Below are positions 1 through 11,692 of a stretch of 64,000 nucleotides of DNA, piece by piece. The DNA comes from Scolanthus callimorphus (Eukaryota; Cnidaria; Anthozoa; Actiniaria; Edwardsiidae), in contig CM066915.1 in NCBI GenBank assembly GCA_033964015.1, positions 10,067,573 through 10,131,572 of the forward strand, given 5' to 3'. The stretch's first letter is position 1; each line of letters opens with the position of its first letter. Under the pieces are notes generated by a model. The model worked only from the letters and a program-made list of their open reading frames with translations, was not told the origin of the DNA and searched no databases. Position numbers and translations under genes: made by a program.

Positions 1-3000
1 ATGTTCCCTTGAGGAGATATAATTTTTTCTTTGCATACCACAGGGTTCCCATGTGTACACGGACGACGGACGGCGGACGGACGGCGGACACTATAGTTTA
101 ATACCAGAAAAATAAAGAAAAAATCATATCTCCCGAAGGGAAGCTTCTCTAGAAGCCAAACTTGGACAAACTTTCAAAGACCACCAGAGGAACTCTACAC
201 CAAAGTCACGTTCCCTCACGCCATCAATGACGTCATCAAAATGATCCAAAATGCCCGTGACGTTCAAAAATCAACTCGATGGTATACGTTTTTCCCTTAG
301 GTATGGTGCTCCGCTTGCGCGGGCCTTCGGCCCGCGCTGGAGCTCCGCTATAACTGAATATGAATACTCGACAAAAGCGGGTTGCACAGTGTTGGATCTA
401 AAGAGAACATTATAAAGATGTCTGGATGGATTGTAATCTGCCGATTTTAGAAAAACTTTGCCTCAATTGAAAGAAAACAGCGTGCTGCAAGCTTTGAGAA
501 GAAAATTTCAAACAAAACTCAATTCAACCATCTCTAATACCGGTAAGCAAATCGTTGTAAAATTTACACCCTAATGAGACCCTGTATATGCAAATGATAT
601 TTACATTTCCCTTTTTCCTTTGTCGACTTGTGAGTTATTGTTTTTATAAGCTTATCCCCACGTGAAAGTAAAACTGTTTTTTCACAGGAAATTCTCAGTG
701 AATTCACTTTTTACCGTTTCAGTTGGCAACGTCTTTGCAGTTTGCAGCTTCTCTCGTTTTGTTAGTTTTCCCGTAGATACACATTGCATAACTACAAATT
801 GCATAGTTATAGTAAACAAAAGCTACGAAATAGAAATGTGCAAAAAGTCACATTAATTTCAAGCTTAAGCTTACTTTCTTGAAATACACCTAAGCTGAAT
901 TTGTTTTTAGAAGGCGCCCGAGTAGCGGAGCCCCATAGCTACATGCAGAAGAAAAGGAAACAACACAAAAGTGTATATGCATCGTCCTGTTTTGTGATGG
1001 ACTTCCGGTTTGTTCGTCCGTGCGTCCGTCGTCGCAGACGCGTGGGTTGCCTGTCTCGGTTTTAGGCGGGAAAATGAGCACGCTCGCGCGTTCAAATAGT
1101 TGGCGATTTTATTTGAAAGGGATTTTTTTTTTCTTTGAGATCTACTTCGTGTGAACTTCATGTCAGTTTTCGTCATGCGGACGGTTTTTCTGCTCTTCAT
1201 CAAAAATGAAGCGTTTTAAATCAAGCTGACAAACAAAATGAGAAAATGAGCGGGAGAAGTTGAGACCGATGCCATGAACAAAAATGTTTGTCGAGGGAAA
1301 GAAACAAAGCGACTAGAGAAGAAATGTCGAAAAGGGATGACATGTCGAAAAAAGAAGACGAACGAAGAGCTAGCGCGCGAGAGAAAACGCAAACAACGAG
1401 AAATCCATTCTCAAGGTTGGTACTTGAACTTGGTAGCTAGAGTATTTATCAATCGCAAACTTTCATTCGAGTTTTACCGCGCTTTTGCGGCTGTTTCTCG
1501 GCTCGCTACGCTACGCTAGTTTGAAAAAGATGAAAGTTGAATGAGATGATAGTGGCCGCGCGCGCGAGAGATTTGTCTCGTAAGATTGTTGTTTTTACAC
1601 GCTCAACTATTGTGTTAAACGTTTTTTCAGGATTGCAATCAGAATACCGTATTTTCTAGTGATTCAGCAGTTCGGTAGAGCTGGTTGCCGTTACCCAGTG
1701 GCTGTGTTTATCCTTTGGCAGGGAGACTCGGGAGAAAGTCATGTAATAAGTGTCCCGCATCTAGCAGCCTCTTGATCTCGCGAGCTTTGGTCATCAAAGG
1801 GCAAAAAGCAGTAAAAGGCAATCTCCAAGCGGTTCCAGACTTCAGATTTAGATAATGGTACAGTGATTCTTGAATTCTCTAATGTAACTAAGCTAATTAT
1901 TCCTAAAATTGAGACACTTTTGATCTATTTCGACTTCTCAATTTGGTTTGGCTCCTACGCGGCAAACAAAAGATCGACGTTTGAAACAGGCCTATATATT
2001 AGTAGGAGAGAGATACTTAAATATAATACCCTATAGTAGCTTGCGCTAATTACTATGGGCGAGATTGGTTTATTACGAGGGCCGATTATAAAACTTTTGT
2101 GCTTAATTTAATTTTGTAGAAACTCCCAAGATGTATTCCAGCTGCAGGGGATGCTTCACAGAGTATTTCACATATGACAGGAAAGTAGAGATCTGGTCGT
2201 AGGTCTGTCAAAACGCCTTATCAAGAACATAGAGATCAATCTAGGAATAATTATTGCTCTCTGTCAATTATGCAATGGCATTTTAGTTTATTGTTTCTCT
2301 GTCGACAGTGTCAGAAGGCATGAACTTAGAAGTGGTAGTGTAGATTTTGCTCAACATAGATACAATTCATAATCCATATATTTAAAATATCAACAAAGGG
2401 GATTCAACATAGAAGATGTTTTTCTTCGAATTGTCATTTGCTTGAGGTTTGACAGGCCCCTGAAATTGATTTTATAACATGACTGCCTGTATCAGGCACT
2501 CCTATCATTTATGTTTTCAATAGTAATGAAAAATATTATCTAACTTGCCTTCCAATAGAAGACCACTTGTGAGGGTCCCTAACATGCTCTGGATCATCTG
2601 CATCCCGAAAGCTGGAAACGGATATTCACCATTTTGGGAACCAAAACAATTTAAATGAAATTCTCCCTCAATATTAGTTTCATTCAAGGTTGTACATTTC
2701 TTTGTTAATTTGTTATTATCACTTTTTGTGAATGGAAATATACAAATGACTTAAATGTACGCAGGGGGTGGGGGTGCCAAAGAGGCAAAACGTGAAGTAG
2801 ACACGTAATTTCGTTTTTCATGTTTTACCTCACATACATTTTGATGAAAATATGTCACAGTATAATCTTAACCCCTACGTTCTCTGAGCCTAATGTCAAA
2901 ATAGAAACAAAAAGGACGCGCTTCTGTCCTTCTGTTCCTTTTCTTCTTTACGTGCAAAAAATATATCTAGCTTCAACACGGTGATTTGAACCGTGATCTG

Positions 3001-3045
3001 TTCGACCAGAAGTCTTTGCAATCATCGAGTAAATGGACATTTACC
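1..3045. other. Gene-free stretch, 5' part of window
   Basis: No coding region I can support. It holds one degenerate unit of the CRE-containing repeat (about 120-300, with TGACGTCA near 228), a GC-rich palindromic spot near 318-350, and a fragment of a dispersed repeat at 2470-2710. Short open frames here are lysine/arginine rich or low complexity and have no neighbouring splice structure that I would trust. Confidence 0.5.
2470..2710 (+). repeat. Dispersed repeat R1, fragment
   Basis: About 200 bp matches, in inverted orientation, the sequence at 9300-9500, and its first part matches 63836-63900 directly. The matching stretch begins near CTGTATCAGGCACTCC and ends near GAAATTCTCCCTC. It is one end of the R1 repeat described at 9300-10900. 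Confidence 0.7.
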
Positions 3046-3808
3046 TTAAGAGCGAATGCACACAAAAATCGAGCAAATTCGGGAAAATGCGGCCAGAGCT
3101 CAAAATTGTTTATCCTCATTTTAAGTTTGTAGCAAGATTTTAGTGAGATTAAGACCGTTATAGGGTTTTTTTCGCAGTCCGGGGGATTTTTTTCGATTTT
3201 TTCGAGATTTACGTTTTCGCCGGTCTGAGGCCAGTTATTTAAGCGAAATTCAAGGGGCCCACAAATTGCCTCGCATAGTTTTTATAACGATATTTGCAGT
3301 GGATTTAGCACTTAATTTTCGATCAACAGATAATAAACAATTGATCAGTGGTGAATTTCCGGATTAAGATCATATTTATGTCCTCGATTAACACTATTCT
3401 TTCGAAGCCACTTGACAACACAGTATTTTACTGGCTAAAGTAAATGCCGAATTTAGGCACGGGGCCATTCTTCAAATCAGCCCAAATTCTAGAATTGGAA
3501 CAAGGAGAGGTAGTATTTTAAGAATATATAAACATTCTTTGGCTTTTTCTTGAGCGCCCTAAAATGAAGGACGAATTCGGTAGATTTCTCGCTAATAGCG
3601 GTTATTTGACCCGCCGACCTGTGCGTATCAAGTTGCCGGGAGTGAAATCAAACTAGAAAACAGCCTCTATTTCCCAGTTAATAGAATTAAGATTGTGAGA
3701 CTTACGTTTTGGTGGAGTTATTTCAAGGGATCCAGTGGTCTTTGCAGCAAAATAATCGGTTTCGGCGTGGTATATAGAGAACTCCCTTTGTGAACGCGGT
3801 AGACATGA
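3046..3808 (+). repeat. Left terminal inverted arm
   Basis: Inverted partner of 7337-8079. The arm carries a conserved stretch (reverse strand) that is open in the same frame in both copies and ends beside a donor-like GTAAGT. This suggests either a remnant of an exon or an amplified fragment. Confidence 0.8.
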
Positions 3809-4379
3809 GCCGCATACATTAAAACATTCCCGAAATATGTTGTTTGCATCCAAATTCGAATGAAAAGGCGCATGTATGAACCACTTTCTCTTGATGTTTT
3901 GCAAATATGCGTAGCAACGGGATCGTTTCAGCTGGCAAGCCTTGCTGTCCTGTATAGTGGGAAAGATTGAAATACAGCTACCGGTACTGGGTACTGGTAT
4001 TGTTATTTCATGTGGTTGCGTGACTAGTCACGTGTCAATGTGATTTGTTTCCCTCGTGTCGCTGTATCCCTAAAACACAACCGGCTAGAAAAAACAATTT
4101 CTACTCTAAAAAAATCTCGGTGTAATAAAATGTATTGACAATTGATTTAATTCTAGCCATTCATTTCGATATTCATCAAATACATCCTCCGGTTCAGTGT
4201 ACCTAATTCATGAACCCCAAGGAAATACCACAATTTTCTTCTTCATACCGTTTTCGATTCCCTCCGGGATGACTCCGCTATTTTGGGGGCGGGGGTGCTC
4301 GCCGTACCTTTTAGGGTGTAAAATTCGAAAAACTTCCTTTTTTCCAGGGTACCTGTTAGTGGCCATGGGCTTGGGCATA

Positions 4380-4640
4380 GTCCTCGCGCGCCAAGGTCCT
4401 CCCTCGCCTCCCCCAGGGGAAAGAGGAAAAGGTGGGAGGTGAGAGGGGAGGACCCTGGCGCGCGCAACGGTTGGGGCTGGGGAGGGGGGTACTCCCTATT
4501 TCATGTTTCCCCTGGGGGGAGGTGGGGGCGCGCGAGGATAGGGCTGGGGGTACTCCCTATTCCAGTCTTTCCCCTGGGGGAGGTGAGAGGACCCTGGGCG
4601 CGCAAAGATGGGGGGGGGGGGGGGTATTCCCTATATTGGA
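4380..4640. repeat. GC-rich minisatellite / imperfect inverted repeat
   Basis: Three degenerate units of roughly 85-95 bp share CCCCTGGGGGAGGTG, GGGTACTCCCTATT and CGCGCG cores. The first part is also present in inverted orientation (CCTCCCCCAGGGGAAAG). A run of about 14 G sits at 4609-4622. The open frames across it follow from the composition and are not genes. Confidence 0.7.
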
Positions 4641-4918
4641 CTATACGGCCCGAAAGGGGTACTAGTAGGATTTTCAGGCTGGACTGGGTCATAAAGAAGG
4701 GTAGGGAAAATTGCAATTTTGGAATAAAAAAGGGCCTGTATTTCACCGGTTTTTCAACCGCGCAACGCGGGAGCAATCCCGTTTGTTTAAAAAAAAACAC
4801 AAAGCCGATTCAAAGTCAAAGGGGTACCTTTTCTCGGCTTTGGTATAAGAAAGGGGTACCTTTTCTGCTCTAAAATAGGTTTCACGAAGGGTAAGGGGTC
4901 CAGAAACTGGATATTCTC

Positions 4919-6407
4919 TTAAGGTTACAGGATACATTCGCGGCCTTCTATTTGCGAAATTTTCGAAAATCACAGTTCTTCCGCATCGAGGCCTGATCTT
5001 TACTCTCTCGAAAAAAAATTCCTGAAATCTTAAAAGCAACGTGAGAAGTGTATAGAAAACTAGAAATGCCCGAGAAAAATGTATTTCAATACAGGCGAGA
5101 TAATCCTTTAATCCTATTGTGATTTCTACTCGGTTCAGCGCACATCATTAGCATTTTCGCGTAACATACGGGACATTTAGGTGACTGTTATGGTCCGCCA
5201 TATTTTGTCACACATTGTTGTTCTCTGGTTTAGTATAAGTATCGTGTAGAAGCGATTTTTCTGAAAATTCTCTATTCCCAATCATAGGGAAGCGAAAAAA
5301 GTTTGACCGCAGTCCTTGGCTCTCAAAGCGTGCGAAAGGAGTAAAAAAAGCCAAATCTTTAAGCTTTCAGAAGAACAAGAAAGAAACAACTCGCTCTGTC
5401 TGACAAAGCGGGCTCGTGGTTCGATCAACCCAAATCCAAGGAGAATGCTGAAGACGAAGAACAGCGGACAGAAGATCCAACAATTGCAACAAGTTCGAGA
5501 ATAAAGATATTTTGGACTTGATAAAGAATCGTCTGAAAGCCAAAGCGGTTTGTCTTTGTCGTTTTTCTCGGCGCGCGCCTTTGCTTTGGTTTCGCTTTTC
5601 CCTTTTCAAAGTTTGGGCACTTCTTAGAACTCAGTTTGGACGCGGCTTAACCATATGTACCGTTTGATTCGAATTCCAAGACGATAATAAATGTTCGCTT
5701 TGACAATTTAATACAAGAGACCGGAAAGAAGCCTCATTATCTATTCCGCGCGAAAAAGTATGTTCTTGCTGGCACACCGGGGGTGCCTGCCGTGATTGGC
5801 TGGAGGTGAAGTGCGTGATGACAGATTCGCCACTAATCCCTCTTATGTTTACACAACTTTAGAAGCCCAAAACTCGCCTCTAAAATTTCGCTAAATCTAA
5901 TGTATAAATGCTTTGATAGACCAACAGGGTTTTAACGGAATGCTTTGAAATTTTGCCATGAGATAGATAAATGGTTGGGGAGCAAAAGTGTGTCGGGCTT
6001 TTGTGAATTTCGAAGTATTTCAAAAATTATTCATCACGATAGGGTCCCAGTTAACTATTAAACACAACATCAACTTGATCGTTCGATCTTTCCTAAACAA
6101 AGCCTTCAATTGAAAAAGCCCGACACACTTTTAGAGACAACAATATGCTGATTGATATTGCGCAGTCAGATTTGCCAAGCCTGTAAACTGCCGGGGCTTA
6201 TCAAAGCGTTTATCAGGGGCGGTCGAAAACGCGGTTTTTGCTGTGCGCCGTAAATAATTTTCATGAAACTGCTACAAAAGCTTAACAGCAGATAAATTTC
6301 ACATTTTATCTTTAAAATGATGTATTGGATATGGCGATGCGATGAATATTTGCGCTGCGACAAGGTTTTGAAAACGCACACCCAGCGAATGTATCCTGTA
6401 ACCTTAA
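4919..6407. mobile_element. Nested TTAA-flanked element, 1.5 kb
   Basis: Ends are TTAAGGTTACAGGATACATT at 4919 and its exact reverse complement finishing at 6407. Similarity stops after about 22 bp, so the TIRs are short. TTAA serves as target duplication. It lies wholly inside the larger TTAA element and is therefore the younger insertion. No transposase is present. Confidence 0.75.
5984..6132. repeat. Small inverted-repeat element
   Basis: AAAAGTGTGTCGGGCTTTT at 5984 is repeated in inverted form ending at 6132, enclosing about 110 bp. It looks like a small MITE or foldback inside the nested TTAA element. Confidence 0.55.
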
Positions 6408-7336
6408 AAAATACGTCTTGTTTTTACCTTTTATCAAAGCGACTCCATTTTTGGTACCTTTTATATTAGGTGTGAGTAAAATCGAAACTTCCCGCGAGCA
6501 CTAGGGGAATATAGGGGAATATATATATATATTTACCAGCTTGTCGGTCCCTGTATAGGGGCTTCCGCCGAGCCCTCGAATACCTACCGAAAAGAGTACC
6601 TACCGTAAAAAGTACAAATGATCGCTTTCCCAATAATAGAGAGCGATCCTCCAACCGCCACATCCCCCCCCCCCCCCCCCCAACCACCACCACACCCAGG
6701 CAATAGAAATAATCCCAATGAATGAATGAATTGATAGAGCAGCCCCTTCTGCCCCCCCTCTCCCCCCAAATTCAACCAGAATTTCCTTCAAATTCCCGCG
6801 CCTTTCCCATTATTATGTGGTTTGAAGGAGCACAGGAATTCTGAGCGTTTCGATGAAAAGATCGATCACGATTTTTTGTGTTACGAGCATGGATTTGTGT
6901 AGACGCCACGCACGTGCCTGTCACGCCAGTAATACACACAAGGGGTATCGTTTATTAGTGCGAGCATAGGCGACAGGCGAGATTCAAGCACGATGATTTT
7001 GCTAACTATGAGCAGCAAGCACTCTTCAGTTTTGACTGCAGGCACATGAGCAGTTATCGACCACATACAGTACATTAATTTGAGGATGCGAACATTTGTA
7101 AGGATAAGGCCTGAAGTGTGGTGATTTGAGAAATCAGTACACGAGAATCATGAATTCTGTTCCAAACCATTGTGAATTCTCACGTCGTCCCTGACATCCT
7201 ACACAACCGAGCAAGATCTATAGATGTTCGTCTGTTTCCTTTAGAGTGCTGATATTTCTCTACAAGGATTTATCCTGAAAAAAACTAGCTGAACTAAAGT
7301 TCAAGCAGTTATGTTGTTATTTACTTTGGACTGGGA

Positions 7337-8079
7337 GGACATGCCTACCGCCGCGCACCGCGTTGGAGTTCCCTATTTAATACCACGCCGAAACCGATTG
7401 TTTTACTGCAAAGACCACACTGGATCCCTTGAAATAACTCCACCAAAATGTAAGTCTCACAATCTTAATTCTATTAACTGGGAAATAGAGGCTGTTTTCT
7501 TTTCTAGTTTGATTTCACTCCCCGCAACTTGATACGCACACAGGTCGACGGGTCAAATAACCCGCTATTAGCGTGAAATCTACCGAATTCGTCCTTCCGT
7601 TTTAGGGCGCTCAAGGAAAAAGCCAAAGAAATGTTTATATATTCTTAAAATACTACCTCTCCTTGTTCTAATTCTTGAATTTGGGCTGATTTGAAGAATG
7701 GCCCCGTACTTAAATTCGGCATTTACTTTAGCCAGTAAAATACTGTGTTGTCAAGTGCTTCGAAAGAATGGTGTTAATCGAGGACACTGATCAATTGTTT
7801 ATTATCTGTTGATCGAAAATTAAGTGCTAAATCCACTGCAAATATCGTTATAAAAACTACGCGAGGCAATTTGTGGGCCCCTTGAATTTCGCTTAAATAA
7901 CTGGCCTCAGACCGGCGAAAACGTAAATCTCGAAAAAATCGAAAAAATCCCCCGGACTGCGAAAAAAACCCTATAACGGTCTTATCTCACTAAAATCTTG
8001 CTACAAACTTGAAATGAGGGTAAAACAATTTTGAGCTCTGACCGCCCATTGCTCGATTTTTGTGTGCATTCGCTCTTAA
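7337..8079 (-). repeat. Right terminal inverted arm
   Basis: Reverse-complement copy of 3046-3808. The frame at 7425-7500 is conserved at the protein level with the left arm, and a GTAAGT follows the shared coding-like segment near 7450. Confidence 0.8.
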
Positions 8080-9081
8080 ATATGCTAAATAACATCACCT
8101 AGTCGCAGTTTGCTGCTTCATTGCAGAGAAAAGTAACAAAACTCAATCACAATACTTCACTAGTCTCAATTGAAGAAATGCAGGCAATAATTCGAGTATT
8201 TATGTTCATCTAAAATGCAGACTCACTGGCTGTTCCGCTTCACTTCCTCTGGCAAACTAAGTAACCCTAAGTAACAACACGCGAGTTTACTAAATATCCA
8301 GATTTGAGCTGCTAGTTCGCCGCTAAGATCCAGATTCTTACCTAGATAACTTGGTAGAAGACTACAGCAATCGTAGGCATAAAATCCAAAGAAATTGATT
8401 CAATTAAGCCCATAGTTTGTCACATTTATAAAACAGATCCCTTTGATCCCTCTAAATCCCTCTAGTGGATCCCTTTGAGAAATGCACAAAGAAAAAATAC
8501 TAAAACTTTGTCGATTCTCTCGAGTTTGGTGTCATTCCTGCTATTTTTAAATTTGCTATCCATTAACCTACGCCTGCGGAGCGAGTTGAAGTCCGCTGAG
8601 GGGAAAATTTCAGTCCAAAATCCATAGCGTGACGGGGAAAAGCGGTGTCATTTTCACACTAGGACAATAATCTCCAAATCGCCGTGCAAAAAGTAAGGGT
8701 GCTCAGCCCCCCCTCCCGTTCAAAAAGTGGGGGTGCTCGAGCACCTCCTGCCCCCCTGGGTCCGCCGCCTATGGTACGAAAACAAATGACATTGAAGATA
8801 CATGTACATTGTATGTTTATTATTATGTATAAATAAATGAATACATATTATTCATTCGCCATATTTTCCCGCTTCTGATTGGTTGAGCACCGCTGGAAAA
8901 TTGTTTATGTTTCTAAAGGCCATCGATGATGTCAAAGATTGGATAAGTTGAAAATTATTGCAAGCGTGAAATCACGCGCTTGTAGACAGGATGGCAAACT
9001 GCCTACTCTCTCAAATAATTAAAGCTGGGAAATTAATTTTGAATGGACAATAAAGAACAATTAAAGTTTGAATGAATAACA
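8080..9081. other. Gene-free stretch
   Basis: No supported gene. There is a low-complexity run of GATCCCTCTA near 8430-8480 and a GGGGGTGCTC-rich spot near 8695-8770 like that seen in other repeats of this window. Confidence 0.5.
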
Positions 9082-9230
9082 AAGCAATCAATGAATTCAG
9101 CTTTGTATGATATGGATAATTATTTAGATCTAGGGGGTGTTATCCAGATCGACCTTTGGCCTTGATGGATAATACCACCCTCGATCTGAATAATTTTCCA
9201 TATCACACTCACAGAATTCATTAATTGCTT
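9082..9230. repeat. MITE-like hairpin
   Basis: Two arms of about 65 bp (9082-9146 and 9166-9230) are inverted copies with around 80% identity; both contain AATGAATTC and GATATGGA. The loop is about 20 bp. A transcript or single strand would fold into one long hairpin. Confidence 0.75.
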
Positions 9231-9299
9231 AGCTGCATGGTCACCTCCTGCAATCACCTTTTCAACAGATTTAGAAAAAAGTTTTTTTTTATTAAACTA

Positions 9300-10900
9300 A
9301 AAAATATTTATCAATTCACCCTACAACAATTGAATGAGAGTAATATGGAGGGAGAATTTCATTTCATTTAAAATGGAACAAGAGGATCCAGAGCACGTTA
9401 GGGACTCCTCACAAAGTGGTCCTCTATTGGTAGGCAAATAGATAATATTTTTTCATTATAATTGAAAAAGTAAATAATGATAGGAGGGCCTGATACAAGA
9501 TAATTGCACCTGATATAAGTGTAAATTACTGCCTTTTTTTTGGGGGGGGGGGAGGGGTGGAGGGGTGGGGTGGTGGTGGTGGGGGGGGGGGGGGGGTCCA
9601 ATACTGGTGAAGTTTTATTTTTTTTTATCTTTCCTTCTATACTTTGTTACCAAATGTATTTCTTATTATACGATTATAACATTCCTCAGCTAAAATCTGA
9701 TCTGCCAAAAAACGAAATTGAAATATATGAAATTAACCAATTAGATGATAAAAAAGAAATAATTTCATTTACCCTTGATTTGATGAACTCATTATTATTG
9801 TGGCTCTTACAAAAACGATGGTACTCCAGTATGTTCACCTACTAAAATCTCTAAGTATCCATAGCCATGCATGCTTTACGTAAGACTGGTAAATAAAAGA
9901 TCTGTCTTCAAGGCTCATGGTTATTATCTTTCGATTTCAGTGACCACACAACATCCGCCAGAGGTGGCTTTTGGACACACCATACCATGACACAAGTAAA
10001 ACATAGTTAGAGCGGTTTTCACGTGACTGTCGTGAGAATTACAAATTACTTTGTAATTGCGATTGGTTTGGGTTGTGATTGGTCAAGAGCATGATCTTTG
10101 ACCCTTCTGCCAATTATATCGCATAGAGAAAATACTTACACAACTATTTGTAATTACTTTGCTCACAAAAAGGAGAGATTGTGAATCACCTTGCTCTCTG
10201 ATTGGTTTGTTGTCGAATTTCCATTTTATTTGATTGGATAGTGAATTACTTATTGCTTTCATGACAGTCATATGAACACCGCTATACGGTGTATTTTTAC
10301 TATAAATCAGGGGCATAGCTAGGGGGTGGTCCTAGGGTGCCTGTGACCCCCAATACAGTAAACATTAAGCAAAAAATTGTAAAGCTGGAAAGGGGCACTA
10401 TACATTTGTACAGTGTGACCCCCTTTCTCAAATCCTGGCTACGCCCCTGTAAATACTTGTCAATGGAATCAGTTAGAGAGCATATGATGCTAAATCAATT
10501 TGTTGTATTCTTAACATGATTAGAGATGAAATACTTATTAAAACTTTGGGTATGATCCGATAAATAGCCTTGAAGTTATGGCATTGAGAAGTTTCTGTTT
10601 TGCATGTGACATGCCTTTCTCCAGGTGTGCCGGATGTCTGATTTGCTTCGGGAGGCGGGAGGGTAGTCACCTAGGTTGCTCCAGTTGGTTGCAATCAAAG
10701 CAGAATTTTGTTAATAATGTAAAGGTTTTGCAAAAACTGTCTTTATCACTAGTGCGAGTAGCCATACTGACATACATACCCTATCAGAGACAAAACAAAA
10801 CTATACCCTACGGCAGACCTCAGGAGCCCCCAAAACATACTTTATATGGCGGTACATACCCGTCTACCATATATGAGGGAGTGCCCCACCTCAAGCCCAT
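9300..10900 (-). repeat. Dispersed repeat R1, inverted copy
   Basis: About 1.6 kb matches 62325-63910 in opposite orientation over its whole length, with many small indels, and its outer end matches 2470-2710. A G-rich run lies at 9541-9597 within it. No frame is open in both long copies, so I cannot assign a protein. Without a consensus the class cannot be named. Confidence 0.75.
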
Positions 10901-11068
10901 TCTCAGTGCGTATAATTAATTAGAATGGCGAAAGATCGATTAAAATCATCACCACGTGACCAAAGGGCATCACATGACCACGCTAGTACTTAATCCTGCG
11001 TTCCTGCCATCTTATCATTCTGCCTTCGACCAGTTTGACATAAAGTTCGAGAGTGAAGTTTGATCGCC
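10899..11068 (+). repeat. 170 bp direct repeat, copy 1
   Basis: Almost identical to 18457-18627. It starts CAGTGCGTATAATTAATT and ends GAAGTTTGATCGCC. Because two copies 7.5 kb apart differ by about one base, the duplication is recent. Confidence 0.85.
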
Positions 11069-11692
11069 AGTATTGCCACTGAGTTGCAGCACCATTATTC
11101 CCTAGAAGAGCGGAGTTTTGTCATACTGTATGCTGTACGGATCTTCATACTACAGAGAGGAAGCGAGATTTTTCCCATCCTGGAAATGTTTACCTCGAGT
11201 CTCCCGACCTTGCGAAGCAAAACTCATAAGTAAGATAAGTTTACTGCACTACTGTTCAGTTTTACCCTGACAGTGATTTATATGCTACCTTTGTATCTAA
11301 TGGTCCTACTTCCATGCCTTGCTGATACAACGCTTGTACAAGTTTATACTGTATCTGTCGATATTTCTAGTCCATTGCTACTCGTCCGGATTTGCATATT
11401 TCTTCATGCGTATAACACGCAGAGTTCGCTTCCCGTCGCTTTCCTTTCGCCGTTTAACTTTAGTCATCTCCTGCCTGTAGTTTTCATCCCTTGTATTTTT
11501 AAAATGTTCTTCTTTCTTGCTAACTTTTACTTTGTATTTTTAGGTACCATGTGTAGTTAATATTCTCTGCCTCCCCGGATACACAGTAATAATATGAATT
11601 CAATAAACTGTACTTGTTAGTTGTTCTTTGACTGCATTCTGTTTGCTTTATAACCATTATGTATCTTACATAATCTTCCAGCACTTTTTAAA
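11069..11692. other. Gene-free stretch before hairpin array
   Basis: No supported gene. AATAAA appears near 11600. The frame at 11273-11560 is hydrophobic and low complexity and lacks homology cues. Confidence 0.4.

Larger units (their letters stand above)
3046..8079. mobile_element. TTAA-flanked TIR element with ~740 bp inverted arms
   Basis: Both ends read TTAAGAGCGAATGCACAC when read inward, and TTAA lies at 3046-3049 and 8076-8079 as expected for a TTAA target duplication. The arms (3046-3808 and 7337-8079) are near-identical inverted copies except for small indels, for example about 30 bp near 3350 missing from the right arm. The interior has no transposase frame and contains a GC-rich minisatellite and a nested TTAA element. 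TTAA duplication is typical of the piggyBac and Kolobok superfamilies; which one applies here cannot be decided without a transposase. The element is non-autonomous as it stands. Confidence 0.8.

Noticed and set aside
2968..3030. tRNA-like B box (GGTTCAAATC) on the minus strand
   Set aside because: The T-arm partly pairs, but no A box, acceptor stem or clean anticodon arm can be drawn. No tRNA is called anywhere in the window.
3653..3904. Minus-strand frame with a partner at 7311-7532
   Set aside because: Not two genes: the similarity is explained by the inverted arms of one element. The frame is kept only as an observation.
4439..4873. 144-codon frame across the GC-rich minisatellite
   Set aside because: Gly/Arg/Trp repeats follow the minisatellite period and all frames on both strands are open there by composition.
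9540..9845. 101-codon frame starting in a poly-G tract
   Set aside because: The start is low complexity and the frame is not kept in the second R1 copy.
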